NCBI RefSeq assembly: GCF_015169395.1
Contig: NZ_CP063458.1
Coordinates: 2,728,001 to 2,792,000, forward strand
Origin: Humisphaera borealis
Lineage (GTDB): Bacteria > Planctomycetota > Phycisphaerae > Tepidisphaerales > Tepidisphaeraceae
Length of the DNA stretch: 64,000 nt
Direction: 5' to 3'
A model generated the notes under the pieces. The model made no database searches, was not told where the DNA came from, and was given only the letters and a program-made list of their open reading frames with translations. This document shows positions 26,172-34,971 of the stretch, in pieces. The translations under genes were made by a program, and so were the position numbers. How positions within the stretch are numbered: position 1 is the first letter of the stretch; each line of letters starts with the position of its first letter.

Positions 26172-27494
26172 TCACGTCAGTATCTTCTCAATCGCCTTCG
26201 TCTCTTCATTCGCCACCGGCAGCGGCTGCCCGTGGTTGTCGTACTCGATCTTTGTCGTATCGACGCCGATCGCCCGGAACCAGGTGTGGAACAGGTGGCC
26301 GACATCCACCTCGTCTTCCGTCACCCAGGTGCCCTTGTCGTTGGTCTTGCCGATCACCGCGCCCTGCTGCAAACCGCAGCCGGACATTGCCACGCTCCAC
26401 GCCTCCGGCCAGTGGTCGCGGCCGACGTGACCGTTGATCCTCGGCGTTCGGCCGAACTCGCTCATTGCGATCACCAGCACGTTCTCCGCCATCCCGCTGG
26501 CGTGCAGGTCTTCAATCAGTGCGGCGAAGGGTTGATCGAACTGCGGCACCAGGCATTGGCTCAGATTGAAGTTGTCGCCGTGCGTGTCCCAGTGATAACT
26601 GGTCACCTTCACGAACGTCACGCCGGCCTGGATCAGGTGCTTCGCTTGCAGGATATGCCGGCCGAGATCATGCCGGCCGTAGCGTTCGATATCCCGCTTG
26701 GAATACTGCGAGTCGTCGAACAATTCCTGCCGCGACATGAGCTGTGCCGCCATGTCGTAGGCATAGGTATTGGCGTCGTTCTCGGCGGTGCTGCGGCCGC
26801 GGGCGAAGCGTTCGTTGGCCTTGCGGCGGAGTTGATTCCGCGCCGCATCGACGTCCGCCGGGATGGCGGGATTGCGGAGAAGATTCTCCGGCGGCTTGCC
26901 GTCGCCCAGCGCCAGGCAGCCGTATCTGGCCCCCAGGAATCCGCCGTCCTGGTGCTTGAATCCCCCGCTGTAAGGTTTGATCCAGACGTAAGGCGGCAGC
27001 TTCGGATTGGCCGAGCCGAGAAAGTGAGTGACGGCGGCACCGAGGTACGGGTACTGCACGCCACGGTTCTTCGGATCGCCGCGCTCGATACGCAGCACAC
27101 CTGACGAATGCGCGTCGTCCTTCGTGTGCATGCCGCGGACGATCGACAGTCGATGGGCCTGCTTGGCGCTGTGCGGCAACAGCTCGCTGAAGCGCACGCC
27201 GGGAATCGTCGTCGGGATCGACCGGAACGGCCCGCCGAACTGCGTGCCGGGTTTCGGATCCCACGATTCGAGCTGGCTGATGCCGCCGTCGAGCCAGATG
27301 AACAGGACCTGTCGCTTCTTCTTCGACAGCTCGGCGGCAAAAGCCGGCTGCGCGAGCGAACCCAGACCCAATGGCCCGAACGCCCCGCCGCTGGCGGCGG
27401 CGGCGAACGCGCCGGCGATGCCGCCTTTGAGCAACGACCGGCGCGATGTCAGGTGCTCGGCGCTCTGGCAGGCGTAGGGATGGCGATTGGACAC
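26172..27494 (-). CDS. DUF1501 family protein (Tat-exported)
   Basis: A 440-residue protein of the DUF1501 family, which is abundant in planctomycetes and has a sulfatase/alkaline-phosphatase-like fold. A twin-arginine signal is present (TSRRSLLKGGIAGAFAAAAS). Family sequences include VLFIWLDGGISQLESWDPKPG, SIVRGMHTKDDAHSSG, TSYHWDTHGDNF, VIAMSEFGRTPRINGHVGRDHWPEAWS and a metal-ligand-like DG and HWP set. It is paired with the DUF1549 gene upstream, as usual for this family; the complex is periplasmic and its substrate is undefined. Confidence 0.92.
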   Translation of the reverse strand: MSNRHPYACQSAEHLTSRRSLLKGGIAGAFAAAASGGAFGPLGLGSLAQPAFAAELSKKKRQVLFIWLDGGISQLESWDPKPGTQFGGPFRSIPTTIPGVRFSELLPHSAKQAHRLSIVRGMHTKDDAHSSGVLRIERGDPKNRGVQYPYLGAAVTHFLGSANPKLPPYVWIKPYSGGFKHQDGGFLGARYGCLALGDGKPPENLLRNPAIPADVDAARNQLRRKANERFARGRSTAENDANTYAYDMAAQLMSRQELFDDSQYSKRDIERYGRHDLGRHILQAKHLIQAGVTFVKVTSYHWDTHGDNFNLSQCLVPQFDQPFAALIEDLHASGMAENVLVIAMSEFGRTPRINGHVGRDHWPEAWSVAMSGCGLQQGAVIGKTNDKGTWVTEDEVDVGHLFHTWFRAIGVDTTKIEYDNHGQPLPVANEETKAIEKILT

Positions 27495-27527
27495 GGTCGG
27501 CCTCCACGAATCTTCACTGCCCCGATG

Positions 27528-27600
27528 AGCGGTCGCACCGAAGGTGCACTTCCGCTCTTCATTTCATACCGGCAAAGAGTGCACCTTCGGTGCGACCGCT
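27528..27600. repeat. REPIN-like inverted repeat pair (GCACCGAAGGTGC family)
   Basis: Perfect 23-nt inverted arms lie at 27528-27550 and 27578-27600 with a 27-nt spacer. Each arm contains GCACC-GAA-GGTGC. A second copy of the family is at 46371-46439. It sits between the DUF1549 stop and the DUF1501 start. Confidence 0.9.
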
Positions 27601-27613
27601 AATCAACCGCTAA

Positions 27614-29353
27614 TCAATGATTCACCGCAAACTCCGTAGACGCGAGCAGCGACCAGACCAGTTCGCCGATCGCGCGGTCACGATTTCCCGCGGCCGAGCC
27701 GCCGGGCTCCTGTTTTGCGGTCAGATGGCCCGCGACATCGGCGCGTTCCTCGTCCGTCGGCATTCGCGTCAGCACGCTCAGGTACAACTCCTCGGCGACC
27801 TTTGCCGAATCATCAATCTTCGCCAGTCGGTCGATCAGATTGCCGTCCCGGCGTGTCAGCCATTCCAGTGTGCTGTCGTCGTTCAGCACGAACAGCGCCG
27901 CGGCGACCGTCGGGCTGAACTCGATTTCCGGTTCACCCGCCGGCGCTGCAAACGCCGTGACGAACTTCTTGCGGAGTTCTTTCAGCGTCAGCGGCTTGCC
28001 CTGCCCCTTCTTTGCCGGCGATTCGGTCTCTTCAACATCTGCGTCGGCGGCCGCAACGGGCTTGGTGGCCGCAGGCTCGGCCCTGCGCGACGACACCTTC
28101 TCCCAATCACCCGTTGCCATCAGCGAGGCATGCAGCAATTGTTCCGGCGACAGGCGCTTGAGCGGCGCGACCGCAAAGCTGCCCGGCTGCGGCATCTGAC
28201 CCGACGCCGCTTCCGGCAGCCGGCTTGACCGCTGATAGGTCCTGCTGAGCGCGATCTCTCGCACATACCGCTTTATATCAAACCCCGATGACGCGAAGTC
28301 TTCCGCCAGCACATCCAGCAGCGCCGCCACGCTCGGCGGGTTGTCCTTGTGGTGCAGGTCCAGCGGGTGCACGACGCCGCGGCCCACCATCAGGTACCAG
28401 AGGCGGTTGGCCATGTTCCGCTTGAACAGTGGGTTCTGAGCCGTCGGGAGCTGCTGCGACAGCACTTTCAGCGGGCTGAACTTCGGCACGCCGAGCGATT
28501 TCTTCGCCTTGTCAGGCGGCGTCTGCCATTCCTGGCCCTTGTCGAAGACAGGAATCGACACCTCTTCCATCGCCGGCAACCGCGGGCCGATCTCTCGCTT
28601 CTCGCCGGCGAAGACCGATGCGAACTCGATCTTCTTATCGACCAGTTTCTCGCCGACCGCCGGATAACTGACGTCTTTGCGCAGGTAGCTATGGCCGACA
28701 AAGGCAAAGAGCCCCTGGAAGTCTGACTGCTTGTATTCGCGAACCGTGAGGTGATTGTGGCACTGGGCACATTGCAGATCGACGCCCAGGAACATTCGGC
28801 CGACGTCGCGCGTCAGCATGGGATAGTCGACCGGGTTCTGCCCGTAGTTCTCGAGCCGCTTGGCCAGGAAGATCGTCGCCCCGCGGGTCGCCTCGTCATC
28901 GGGCGTTGGGGACAGCATCTCGGCGACGATCTGGTCCGCCGGCTTGTTCGCGGCAAGCGCGCCGCGCAAGTAGCTCTCGAACTGCTCGATCTCAGGCTTG
29001 TCCGGCGCCAGCCGCCGCTCCATGAACATGACCGTCATCGCCTCGGCCATTCGCCGAGGGAAGCGGTCGTCGGCAAGCAGCTTGTCGATCAGTTTCTGCC
29101 GTTTGGCCGGGTCCTTGTCGGCGAGGAACGCGCGAGCCTCGTCGACGGTCGGAAGCGTCCCGGTCAGGTCGAGGTAAAGTCGGCGGAGAAACTCGGCGTC
29201 GTCGGCCGGCGGAGCGACCGCGATCTTGTTCGCCGCGGCATGACTTTCGACCGCGGCATCGATCCGCTCGTGCAGCGGCGCTTCGGCGCGCACATCGAGC
29301 GCGAGGGCCGCGACCAGCAGGCAGAGCGTCAGATGCAAAGGCGACCGTGACAT
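27614..29353 (-). CDS. DUF1549/DUF1553 family protein with heme-type CxxCH
   Basis: A 579-residue secreted protein. The signal peptide is LHLTLCLLVAALALDVRA. The DUF1549 part (about 30-240) has DDAEFLRRLYLDLTGTLPT and contains CAQCHNHL, a c-type heme attachment motif. The DUF1553 part (about 290-560) has NPLFKRNMANRLWYLMVGRGVV and LASSTEFAVNH at the very end. These proteins pair with DUF1501 partners in planctomycetes. ATG 29353 was chosen (GAGG about nine bases upstream); ATG 29374 is also in frame. Confidence 0.92.
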   Translation of the reverse strand: MSRSPLHLTLCLLVAALALDVRAEAPLHERIDAAVESHAAANKIAVAPPADDAEFLRRLYLDLTGTLPTVDEARAFLADKDPAKRQKLIDKLLADDRFPRRMAEAMTVMFMERRLAPDKPEIEQFESYLRGALAANKPADQIVAEMLSPTPDDEATRGATIFLAKRLENYGQNPVDYPMLTRDVGRMFLGVDLQCAQCHNHLTVREYKQSDFQGLFAFVGHSYLRKDVSYPAVGEKLVDKKIEFASVFAGEKREIGPRLPAMEEVSIPVFDKGQEWQTPPDKAKKSLGVPKFSPLKVLSQQLPTAQNPLFKRNMANRLWYLMVGRGVVHPLDLHHKDNPPSVAALLDVLAEDFASSGFDIKRYVREIALSRTYQRSSRLPEAASGQMPQPGSFAVAPLKRLSPEQLLHASLMATGDWEKVSSRRAEPAATKPVAAADADVEETESPAKKGQGKPLTLKELRKKFVTAFAAPAGEPEIEFSPTVAAALFVLNDDSTLEWLTRRDGNLIDRLAKIDDSAKVAEELYLSVLTRMPTDEERADVAGHLTAKQEPGGSAAGNRDRAIGELVWSLLASTEFAVNH

Positions 29354-29770
29354 GGCGTTCCACCTCGAAGACATGAAGCCGTATTGGTTACCGCGGTATA
29401 TCAGAGGTGTTGCGGCCGAGGCGAGCCACGAATCTCACGAATGAACACGAAAAGGCGGCATTGAAGTCGAATACGGACGAATGACGCACGACTTTGGAAC
29501 CGTCCTCGGTTCGCGCCCCTTCGCAACCTGGGACCGCCGAGCGCCTGCTCGGCATGTCGAAGAGCCGATCAGGCGCTCGGCGGTCCCAGGGCGCGAATCG
29601 CGATCGGCCAGTTAGAAGCCTCCCTGTTCGTGTTCACATTCGTGAGATTCGTGGCTGCCTTCGAACACGGCCGGCGCAACAAAACGCCGGGACGACCCTC
29701 CCCTCGGAGCGTCATCCCGGCGAGTTACAACAGTGTCGTGCGACCGGCCGATCGGCCAGCCATTGTTACG
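29354..29770. other. 417-base intergenic region holding a nested inverted repeat
   Basis: Nothing coding was recognised. The middle (29424-29656) is a nested double inverted repeat, listed separately. The remaining sequence on the right, before 29771, is the end of the neighbouring gene's trailer with no clear terminator. Confidence 0.6.
29424..29656. repeat. Nested double inverted repeat (second copy)
   Basis: Outer arms at 29424-29451 and 29627-29656 (AGCCACGAATCTCACGAATG) match apart from a 2-base insertion. Inner arms at 29527-29553 and 29564-29590 begin CCTGGGACCGCCGAGCGCC, with only 10 bases between them. Both layers are related to those at 8937-9120. Confidence 0.85.
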
Positions 29771-31357
29771 TCAGTTCGACTTGGGCGCCGGCACTGCTTC
29801 GCCTCTGGCGTCCAGGTAAAGTTCCTGCTGGCGGCCGGCGGCGTCGGTCCAGACGGTGTGGTAAACGGCCCGCCCGGCGCGATCGTGCTTCATGTTGATC
29901 ACGTCCTTCGAACCGGTCGTTTCCTTCAGCACCTTTTCCTTCACCGGTGCCGGCAGTTCGGAGAAGTTCAGCCGATCCTGCAACATCGCCGGCGAAACGC
30001 GGGCTGCAGCCTTGGCGGGCTCGCTGGTGTCGATCGGCTTGCCGGTCTGAGCCGAGACGGGATTAACGATCGTTTCGCCGGCTTCGTCGACCCGCACCCA
30101 CATCTCGTGACCGTTGCTATGGTAGATCGATCCGTACGAGATCTTGTTGTCGCGCGACTGCTTGAAGTATCGCGCCTTTGCGTCGGCGCGGGTCAGCGGT
30201 TCGAGCGTCTTGCGGACGCGGTCCGGAAGATCGGTCCAGCTGACCGCGACGCCATTCTCCTGAGCGCCCGGCGCGGCCGCGGGTTGATACATCGACAGCT
30301 TGGCCGCCTGCCGCAGATCGCCATTCTCGGCGACCGTCAGGAAGTAGCGCCGGCTGTTGTCCGTCTGAATCCAGTGCGCCGTGTAGCCCACGCTCCCGTC
30401 GGCGAAGGTGTCCTTGCGGTAGCGGACGTCGGACCCGGTCTTTACATATTTGCTGATCGCATCCATCGCGCGGGCGGGGATCTCGGAAGGCTCGACGCGG
30501 GCGGAGGTCGCGACTTTCAGGTTGTCGGGCCCGTCCATCTGCAGCGACCGGTCGTCGATCTGAGCCGTCATCACCAGCGGTCCCGACATCAGCGAGCCGT
30601 TGTCGGCGACCGTTACTTCCTGTCGCGAGCCGTCGGCGGCGGTGAACATTGCCTGATAGCGGGCGCGGTCTTCAACGGTGACACGGTAGTAGTTGACGTG
30701 CTTGCCGCCGTTGGTGAAACGATCCAGCGACTTCAGTGCCGGGGCCGGCAAATCGGCGGCGCGGATCTCTGTGCTCAGCGGCCTGGCGGCGGGCGCGGCA
30801 ACCGCGCCGGGCGTCGTGGGCGGAGCCGGAACCTGTCCGGGGACGGCCACCGGCGGGGTCGGCGTCGGCACGTTCGGCGGCACGGCGGGCGGCGGTGTGG
30901 CAGCGGCCGCGGCGGCTGTCGCCTGCGCGTTGCGAACTCGGGCAATCCAGTCGCCGAGCAAACGCTCACGGTCACCGGCCGCGGGCCCACCCGCGACCTG
31001 CGTTGGGGCCAGCCGTGGACCGGCGACAAGCTCGCCTTCCTTATTGATGATCAGTTGCAGGCGAAGATTCGCTGGCGTGGTGAAGTTCACCTGGTAGCGC
31101 CCGGTTTCGTCGAACTTGCGATAATCGACGTCGCGAGAATCGAGGGCGTTGGCTCGCGCAGTTGCACGAACCGGGGCGGGAACCTTTTCGTCGGCGATAC
31201 GTTCAGAATCCTGCGCGAAGGCCGGGCTCGCTGCAAAGGGGGCGATGCCGCTCCCCAGCAAAGCAGCAAGCACAACAGCGGCGAGTCGGCGTTTGAGCAG
31301 CGGATTTGAGTCAGAAATGTTGCCAGAGATAGGGGTCTTATGCGGGTCGGGGCACAT
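29771..31357 (-). CDS. Secreted protein of five PepSY-like repeats
   Basis: A 528-residue protein with a long n-region and a signal peptide ending near residue 49 (LLGSGIAPFAASPAFAQ). I count five diverged repeats of about 60 residues: near 57-113, 205-270, 290-352, 372-435 and 465-525. Each begins with a proline-rich helix start (LPAPVKEKV, IPARAMDAI, LPDRVRKTL) and ends with a strand and a turn such as VAENGDL or LDARGEAV. A Pro/Ala/Thr linker of about 60 residues separates repeats 1 and 2. The pattern resembles PepSY-like domains, but this is a visual assignment. AAGGAG lies six bases before ATG 31357. Confidence 0.7.
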   Translation of the reverse strand: MCPDPHKTPISGNISDSNPLLKRRLAAVVLAALLGSGIAPFAASPAFAQDSERIADEKVPAPVRATARANALDSRDVDYRKFDETGRYQVNFTTPANLRLQLIINKEGELVAGPRLAPTQVAGGPAAGDRERLLGDWIARVRNAQATAAAAAATPPPAVPPNVPTPTPPVAVPGQVPAPPTTPGAVAAPAARPLSTEIRAADLPAPALKSLDRFTNGGKHVNYYRVTVEDRARYQAMFTAADGSRQEVTVADNGSLMSGPLVMTAQIDDRSLQMDGPDNLKVATSARVEPSEIPARAMDAISKYVKTGSDVRYRKDTFADGSVGYTAHWIQTDNSRRYFLTVAENGDLRQAAKLSMYQPAAAPGAQENGVAVSWTDLPDRVRKTLEPLTRADAKARYFKQSRDNKISYGSIYHSNGHEMWVRVDEAGETIVNPVSAQTGKPIDTSEPAKAAARVSPAMLQDRLNFSELPAPVKEKVLKETTGSKDVINMKHDRAGRAVYHTVWTDAAGRQQELYLDARGEAVPAPKSN

Positions 31358-32366
31358 GGGTCGCTCCTTCGTTCAATGGATGTCTGATTGCACTCCGCAA
31401 CGGTGCAGAGCATCAGCATTGAAGGCCCCGCAACATTCCATCTTCCTGAATACGGAGTGATTCGTGGTTCATCTTCGACTGTTCGACCCGCTATTGAGCC
31501 CGGTGCAGATTTGCTTCCGCGAAGAACCGACCGCTAGCCGCGGCGGTGAATCTTCGCCGTGGTTATGGATTTGAGGCCCGACGGGCCGTGATCCCATAGC
31601 CCAGCCCGAAGGGCTGGGTGCTGGCGAGACAGTGACGCAAGGCCTGAAGGGCCGGAATAATCGACCGCGAGATGCCATTGCCGTTACCACGCCCTTTCAG
31701 GGCTTCCGAGGGGAAGCAACCGCAACCCAGCCCTTCGGGCTGGGCTATGGAATCCCGGCCCGTCGAGCCTGCGAAACGGACTCACAAAACCGTTGCAACG
31801 ATCAAGCGACACACCAATTGCCAATCGCCGAAGGGGCCAGAAGAAAAGCTTGCACTTCGATGCGAACCTAATAAAATACGAACTATTGGGCCGCAGGGGT
31901 CATCGCGCGGAACGTGATAGCAAAGTAGAACGACCGACGGCGTGTGTGAGTCGCCAAGCCGAGGGCCTGGGCCTTCCCGGTGAACACGCGCACGACGCGG
32001 CCTGGCTCACTGCGACTTGCCGCGCGTGGTCCTTCGTACACGCCAACGCGGAGCCGGACGCGCATGACGCTGAAACATCGAATTTCCCAAATCAAAGCCA
32101 TTGGAAACTCGTTGTTCGTTGGATTTGACGTCCTGAAGCGGTTCAGGGATGTCGGGAGCGGTGGCTTTGCTTCGAACAGTGGCATCTGACGTGGGATCTT
32201 GGTGGCTTTCCGCGGGTTTAGTCGCCAGCACCGGCACCGGATTGTGATCGCCGCGCAATGCGATGGCCGTTTTTGAACCCGAGCACCGGTCTTTGTCGTA
32301 TGTAGTGCAGCGGGTGGCCCGCTATGATGCGGTGCACGAACTTTCACTGACCGGACAAAAGGTGGC
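31358..32366. other. 1-kb intergenic region without a supported gene
   Basis: Both strands were read. Short open frames exist but none has a ribosome-binding site, a family match or consistent codon use. It contains the long inverted repeat at 31575-31769, listed separately, and otherwise nothing I can name. Confidence 0.55.
31575..31769. repeat. Long nested inverted repeat
   Basis: Arms of 45 nt at 31575-31619 and 31725-31769 match at about 41 of 45 positions. Each arm carries two hairpins: GGCCCG-ACGGGCC-type and CCCAGCCC-GAA-GGGCTGGG. Inside the spacer AAGGCCTGAAGGGCC (near 31640) and GCCCTTTCAGGGCTT (near 31691) form a second, inner inverted pair. Confidence 0.85.
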
Positions 32367-34859
32367 ATGCAACGTTTCCAACTGATTTCCGCCCGAGGAC
32401 TGTTCTTCGCGAACCCCCGCCGTCTGACGGTGTCTGCGGTCGCGGCCGCCGTCGTTGTCGCGGCATTTGTGCCGCAATGGTTTAAAGGCGGTCGGACGAC
32501 GGACACCGCCTTGGCCCAGGCCGCGCCGAAGGCGGCACCCACGGCACCGCTGTCCACCGCCAGCCTGCAAGCGCGCTTTAAGACCGACATCCAGCCGTTT
32601 CTCGCCAAGCACTGCACGGACTGCCACGCCAACGGCAAGGCGAAGGGGGATTTCTCCCTCGATCCCTACAAAACCCTGCTCACGATTCAGGCCGCCAAGG
32701 AAAAGTGGAATCACGTCGGCGACGTGCTTCGGCAGAAGCTGATGCCGCCGGAGGAGAAACCCCAGCCGTCGCAGGCGGAGTTTGACCGTGTCATTCAGTG
32801 GATCAGCGACGCCACGACCTTCTGCGACTGCTCCGGCCCGCCGGACCCCGGTCGCGTGGCCATCCATCGGCTGAACCGCAATGAATACAACAACACGGTC
32901 CGCGACCTGCTCGGCGTCGACTTCAAACCTGCCGCCGACTTTCCCGCCGACGATACGGGCTACGGTTTCGACAACATTGCCGACGTGCTGACGATGTCGC
33001 CTCTGCTCGCCGAGAAGTATCTCGCGGCGGCTGAGGCGATCATGGAGTCGGTCATTCCGACCGACAACCCGTATCGATCGCGGGTCGCCCGGTACGGCGA
33101 GACCAGTTTCAAGCCGACCGGCGACAGCAACGCCGGCTCGCTTTTCGGCAGGGGCGATACTTCGATCACGCACAACTTCATCGTCGCCGGCAGCTACGAG
33201 GTCCGCCTGACGGGATGGCACCGCAAGATCGACGGCGAAAACCCCAAGGTGCAGGTGAAGATCGCGGGGCAGGATATGGGGGTTGTCGAACTCCCCGGCT
33301 CGCGCGACAAGACCGTGACGACCAAGCTCAAGATCACGGCACCGCGTGGCGATCAGAAGATCACCTTTACACTGATCAACCCGAAGTCGATCGACATCAA
33401 GGAAAAGAACCGCAAGGCGGTGCGGTCGGCGGTGATTGAGAACATTGAAGTCGAAGGCCCCATCGGGGTCGCGGCTCCGCCGCCGTCGTCAGGATATCGC
33501 AGGATCTTTGTCGCCAAGCCCGGCCAGGGCGGCGTGACGGAAGAAGCGGCGGCCAAGATGGTGCTGCAGCGTTTCCTCGGCCGGGCCTACCGCCGGCCGG
33601 CGGCAAACGACGAAGTCGAGTCGCTTCTGAAGCTCTACAAGTCGGCCCGGGCCGACAAGGAGACCTTCGAGAACAGCATCCGTCTGTGCCTGACGGCAGT
33701 GCTCGTCTCGCCGCACTTCCTGTTCCGGGTGGAAGTCGATCCGGCACAGGCGCTGGCCGGCGATCCGAACAATCCCAAGCCGTACGCGATCAGCGACTAC
33801 GAGCTGGCGACGCGTTTGAGCTACTTCCTGTGGAGCAGCGCGCCGGACGATGAGCTGATGGCCGCCGCCGGCAGCGGAAAACTTCGCGACCCCGCGCAGC
33901 TTGAGGCGCAGGTCCGCCGGCTGCTGACCGACGCGCGGGCGATGTCGATGGTGGAGAACTTCGCCGGCCAGTGGCTGGAACTTCGAAACCTGGAGGACTA
34001 CTCGCCGGACCCGGCGTTTTACCCGACCTTCGATTCCGATCTGCGCGCGGCGATGAAGCGCGAAACCGAGCTGTTCTTCGAAACCATCATGAAGGAGGAC
34101 CGCAGCATCCTCGAACTGCTGACCGGCGAGTACACCTACGTGAATGAACGGCTCGCAAAACACTACGGAATGAGCGGAATCGCCGGGGATCAATTCCGGC
34201 GCGTCAGCTTGGCCGGTAGCAAACGGGCGGGGTTCCTGACGCAGGCCAGCATTCTGACCGTCACCGCGATGCCGACCCGCACCAGCCCGGTGAAGCGCGG
34301 CAAGTACATCTTGGAGAACGTCCTTGGCACGCCTCCCCCGCCCGCACCGGCCGACGTGCCGCCGCTGTCGGACAAGCCCAAGGATGTGTCGTCGGCGACC
34401 CTGAAAATCCGCCTTGAGGAGCACCGCAAAGACCCCAACTGCGCGGTCTGCCACATCCGGATGGATGGTATCGGCTTCACGCTGGAGAACTTCGATGCCA
34501 TCGGCCGCTGGCGTGACAAGGACGGAATCTTCCCGATCGATTCGTCCGGCAAAATGCCTGAAGGCACGGTACTGGCCGGCCCCGACGGGCTTCGCCGCAT
34601 GCTGCTGGCCCGTCAGTCGGATTTCACCAGCACGATGATCCGCAAGATGTTGACCTACTCCCTGGGGCGTGGCTTGGAGCACAACGACCAGTGCGCGGTC
34701 AAGGCGATCGACGCCGAGGTGCGAGCCAAGGGCTACAAGTTCTCGTCGCTCGTGCTGGCGATCGTGAAGAGCGCGCCGTTCCAGCAGCGTCGGCTCCTGC
34801 GGCCGGAGGAGGTCCGGATTCGAACCGAGAAGAGCCTCGACCTGCAGGAGAAGAAGTAA
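32367..34859 (+). CDS. Planctomycete cytochrome protein (DUF1587-DUF1595-DUF1592-DUF1588-DUF1585)
   Basis: An 830-residue exported protein. After an N-terminal membrane segment (VSAVAAAVVVAAFVPQW) it has a planctomycete-type cytochrome motif, CTDCH (about residue 88). Next come DUF1587 (HRLNRNEYNNTVRDLLGVD), a carbohydrate-binding-like region (about 265-365), DUF1595, DUF1592 (SDYELATRLSYFLWSSAPDD), DUF1588 (KRAGFLTQASILTVTAMPTR) with CAVCHIRMD, and DUF1585 at the end (SDFTSTMIRKMLTYSLGRGL). The family usually pairs with a DUF1552 protein; none is adjacent here. ATG 32367 gives the expected N-terminus. It is probably a periplasmic redox protein. Confidence 0.92.
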   Translation: MQRFQLISARGLFFANPRRLTVSAVAAAVVVAAFVPQWFKGGRTTDTALAQAAPKAAPTAPLSTASLQARFKTDIQPFLAKHCTDCHANGKAKGDFSLDPYKTLLTIQAAKEKWNHVGDVLRQKLMPPEEKPQPSQAEFDRVIQWISDATTFCDCSGPPDPGRVAIHRLNRNEYNNTVRDLLGVDFKPAADFPADDTGYGFDNIADVLTMSPLLAEKYLAAAEAIMESVIPTDNPYRSRVARYGETSFKPTGDSNAGSLFGRGDTSITHNFIVAGSYEVRLTGWHRKIDGENPKVQVKIAGQDMGVVELPGSRDKTVTTKLKITAPRGDQKITFTLINPKSIDIKEKNRKAVRSAVIENIEVEGPIGVAAPPPSSGYRRIFVAKPGQGGVTEEAAAKMVLQRFLGRAYRRPAANDEVESLLKLYKSARADKETFENSIRLCLTAVLVSPHFLFRVEVDPAQALAGDPNNPKPYAISDYELATRLSYFLWSSAPDDELMAAAGSGKLRDPAQLEAQVRRLLTDARAMSMVENFAGQWLELRNLEDYSPDPAFYPTFDSDLRAAMKRETELFFETIMKEDRSILELLTGEYTYVNERLAKHYGMSGIAGDQFRRVSLAGSKRAGFLTQASILTVTAMPTRTSPVKRGKYILENVLGTPPPPAPADVPPLSDKPKDVSSATLKIRLEEHRKDPNCAVCHIRMDGIGFTLENFDAIGRWRDKDGIFPIDSSGKMPEGTVLAGPDGLRRMLLARQSDFTSTMIRKMLTYSLGRGLEHNDQCAVKAIDAEVRAKGYKFSSLVLAIVKSAPFQQRRLLRPEEVRIRTEKSLDLQEKK

Positions 34860-34882
34860 CCCGATTGAAGAGTGTTGCGTCC

Positions 34883-34971
34883 GTAGGGACCGCTTTGGCG
34901 GACGCCGGAAGCGAGATTGGCGTGCATCGCGAAAGATTGACGTGCATCGCGTCCGCCAGGGCGGACCCTAC
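34883..34971. repeat. Inverted repeat pair overlapping the rnc stop codon
   Basis: Arms of 23 nt at 34883-34905 and 34949-34971 match at about 20 of 23 positions and belong to the family at 8-94 (GTAGGG then CCGCC...GGCGG). The spacer contains CGTGCATCGC twice. The right arm supplies the TAG stop codon of rnc (minus strand, 34968-34970). Confidence 0.85.

Noticed and set aside
24502-26430. Long plus-strand open frame (642 codons) opposite the WD40 gene
   Set aside because: It spans two intergenic repeats and the reverse of the WD40 gene; the translation has no family match and is a shadow.
29630-31309. Long plus-strand open frame opposite the five-repeat protein
   Set aside because: Antisense to a gene with a clear signal peptide and ribosome-binding site; the translation is Arg/Gly/Val-rich.
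31883-32638. 251-codon minus-strand open frame
   Set aside because: It overlaps the start of the DUF1592-type gene and intergenic sequence, lacks a ribosome-binding site and any recognisable domain.
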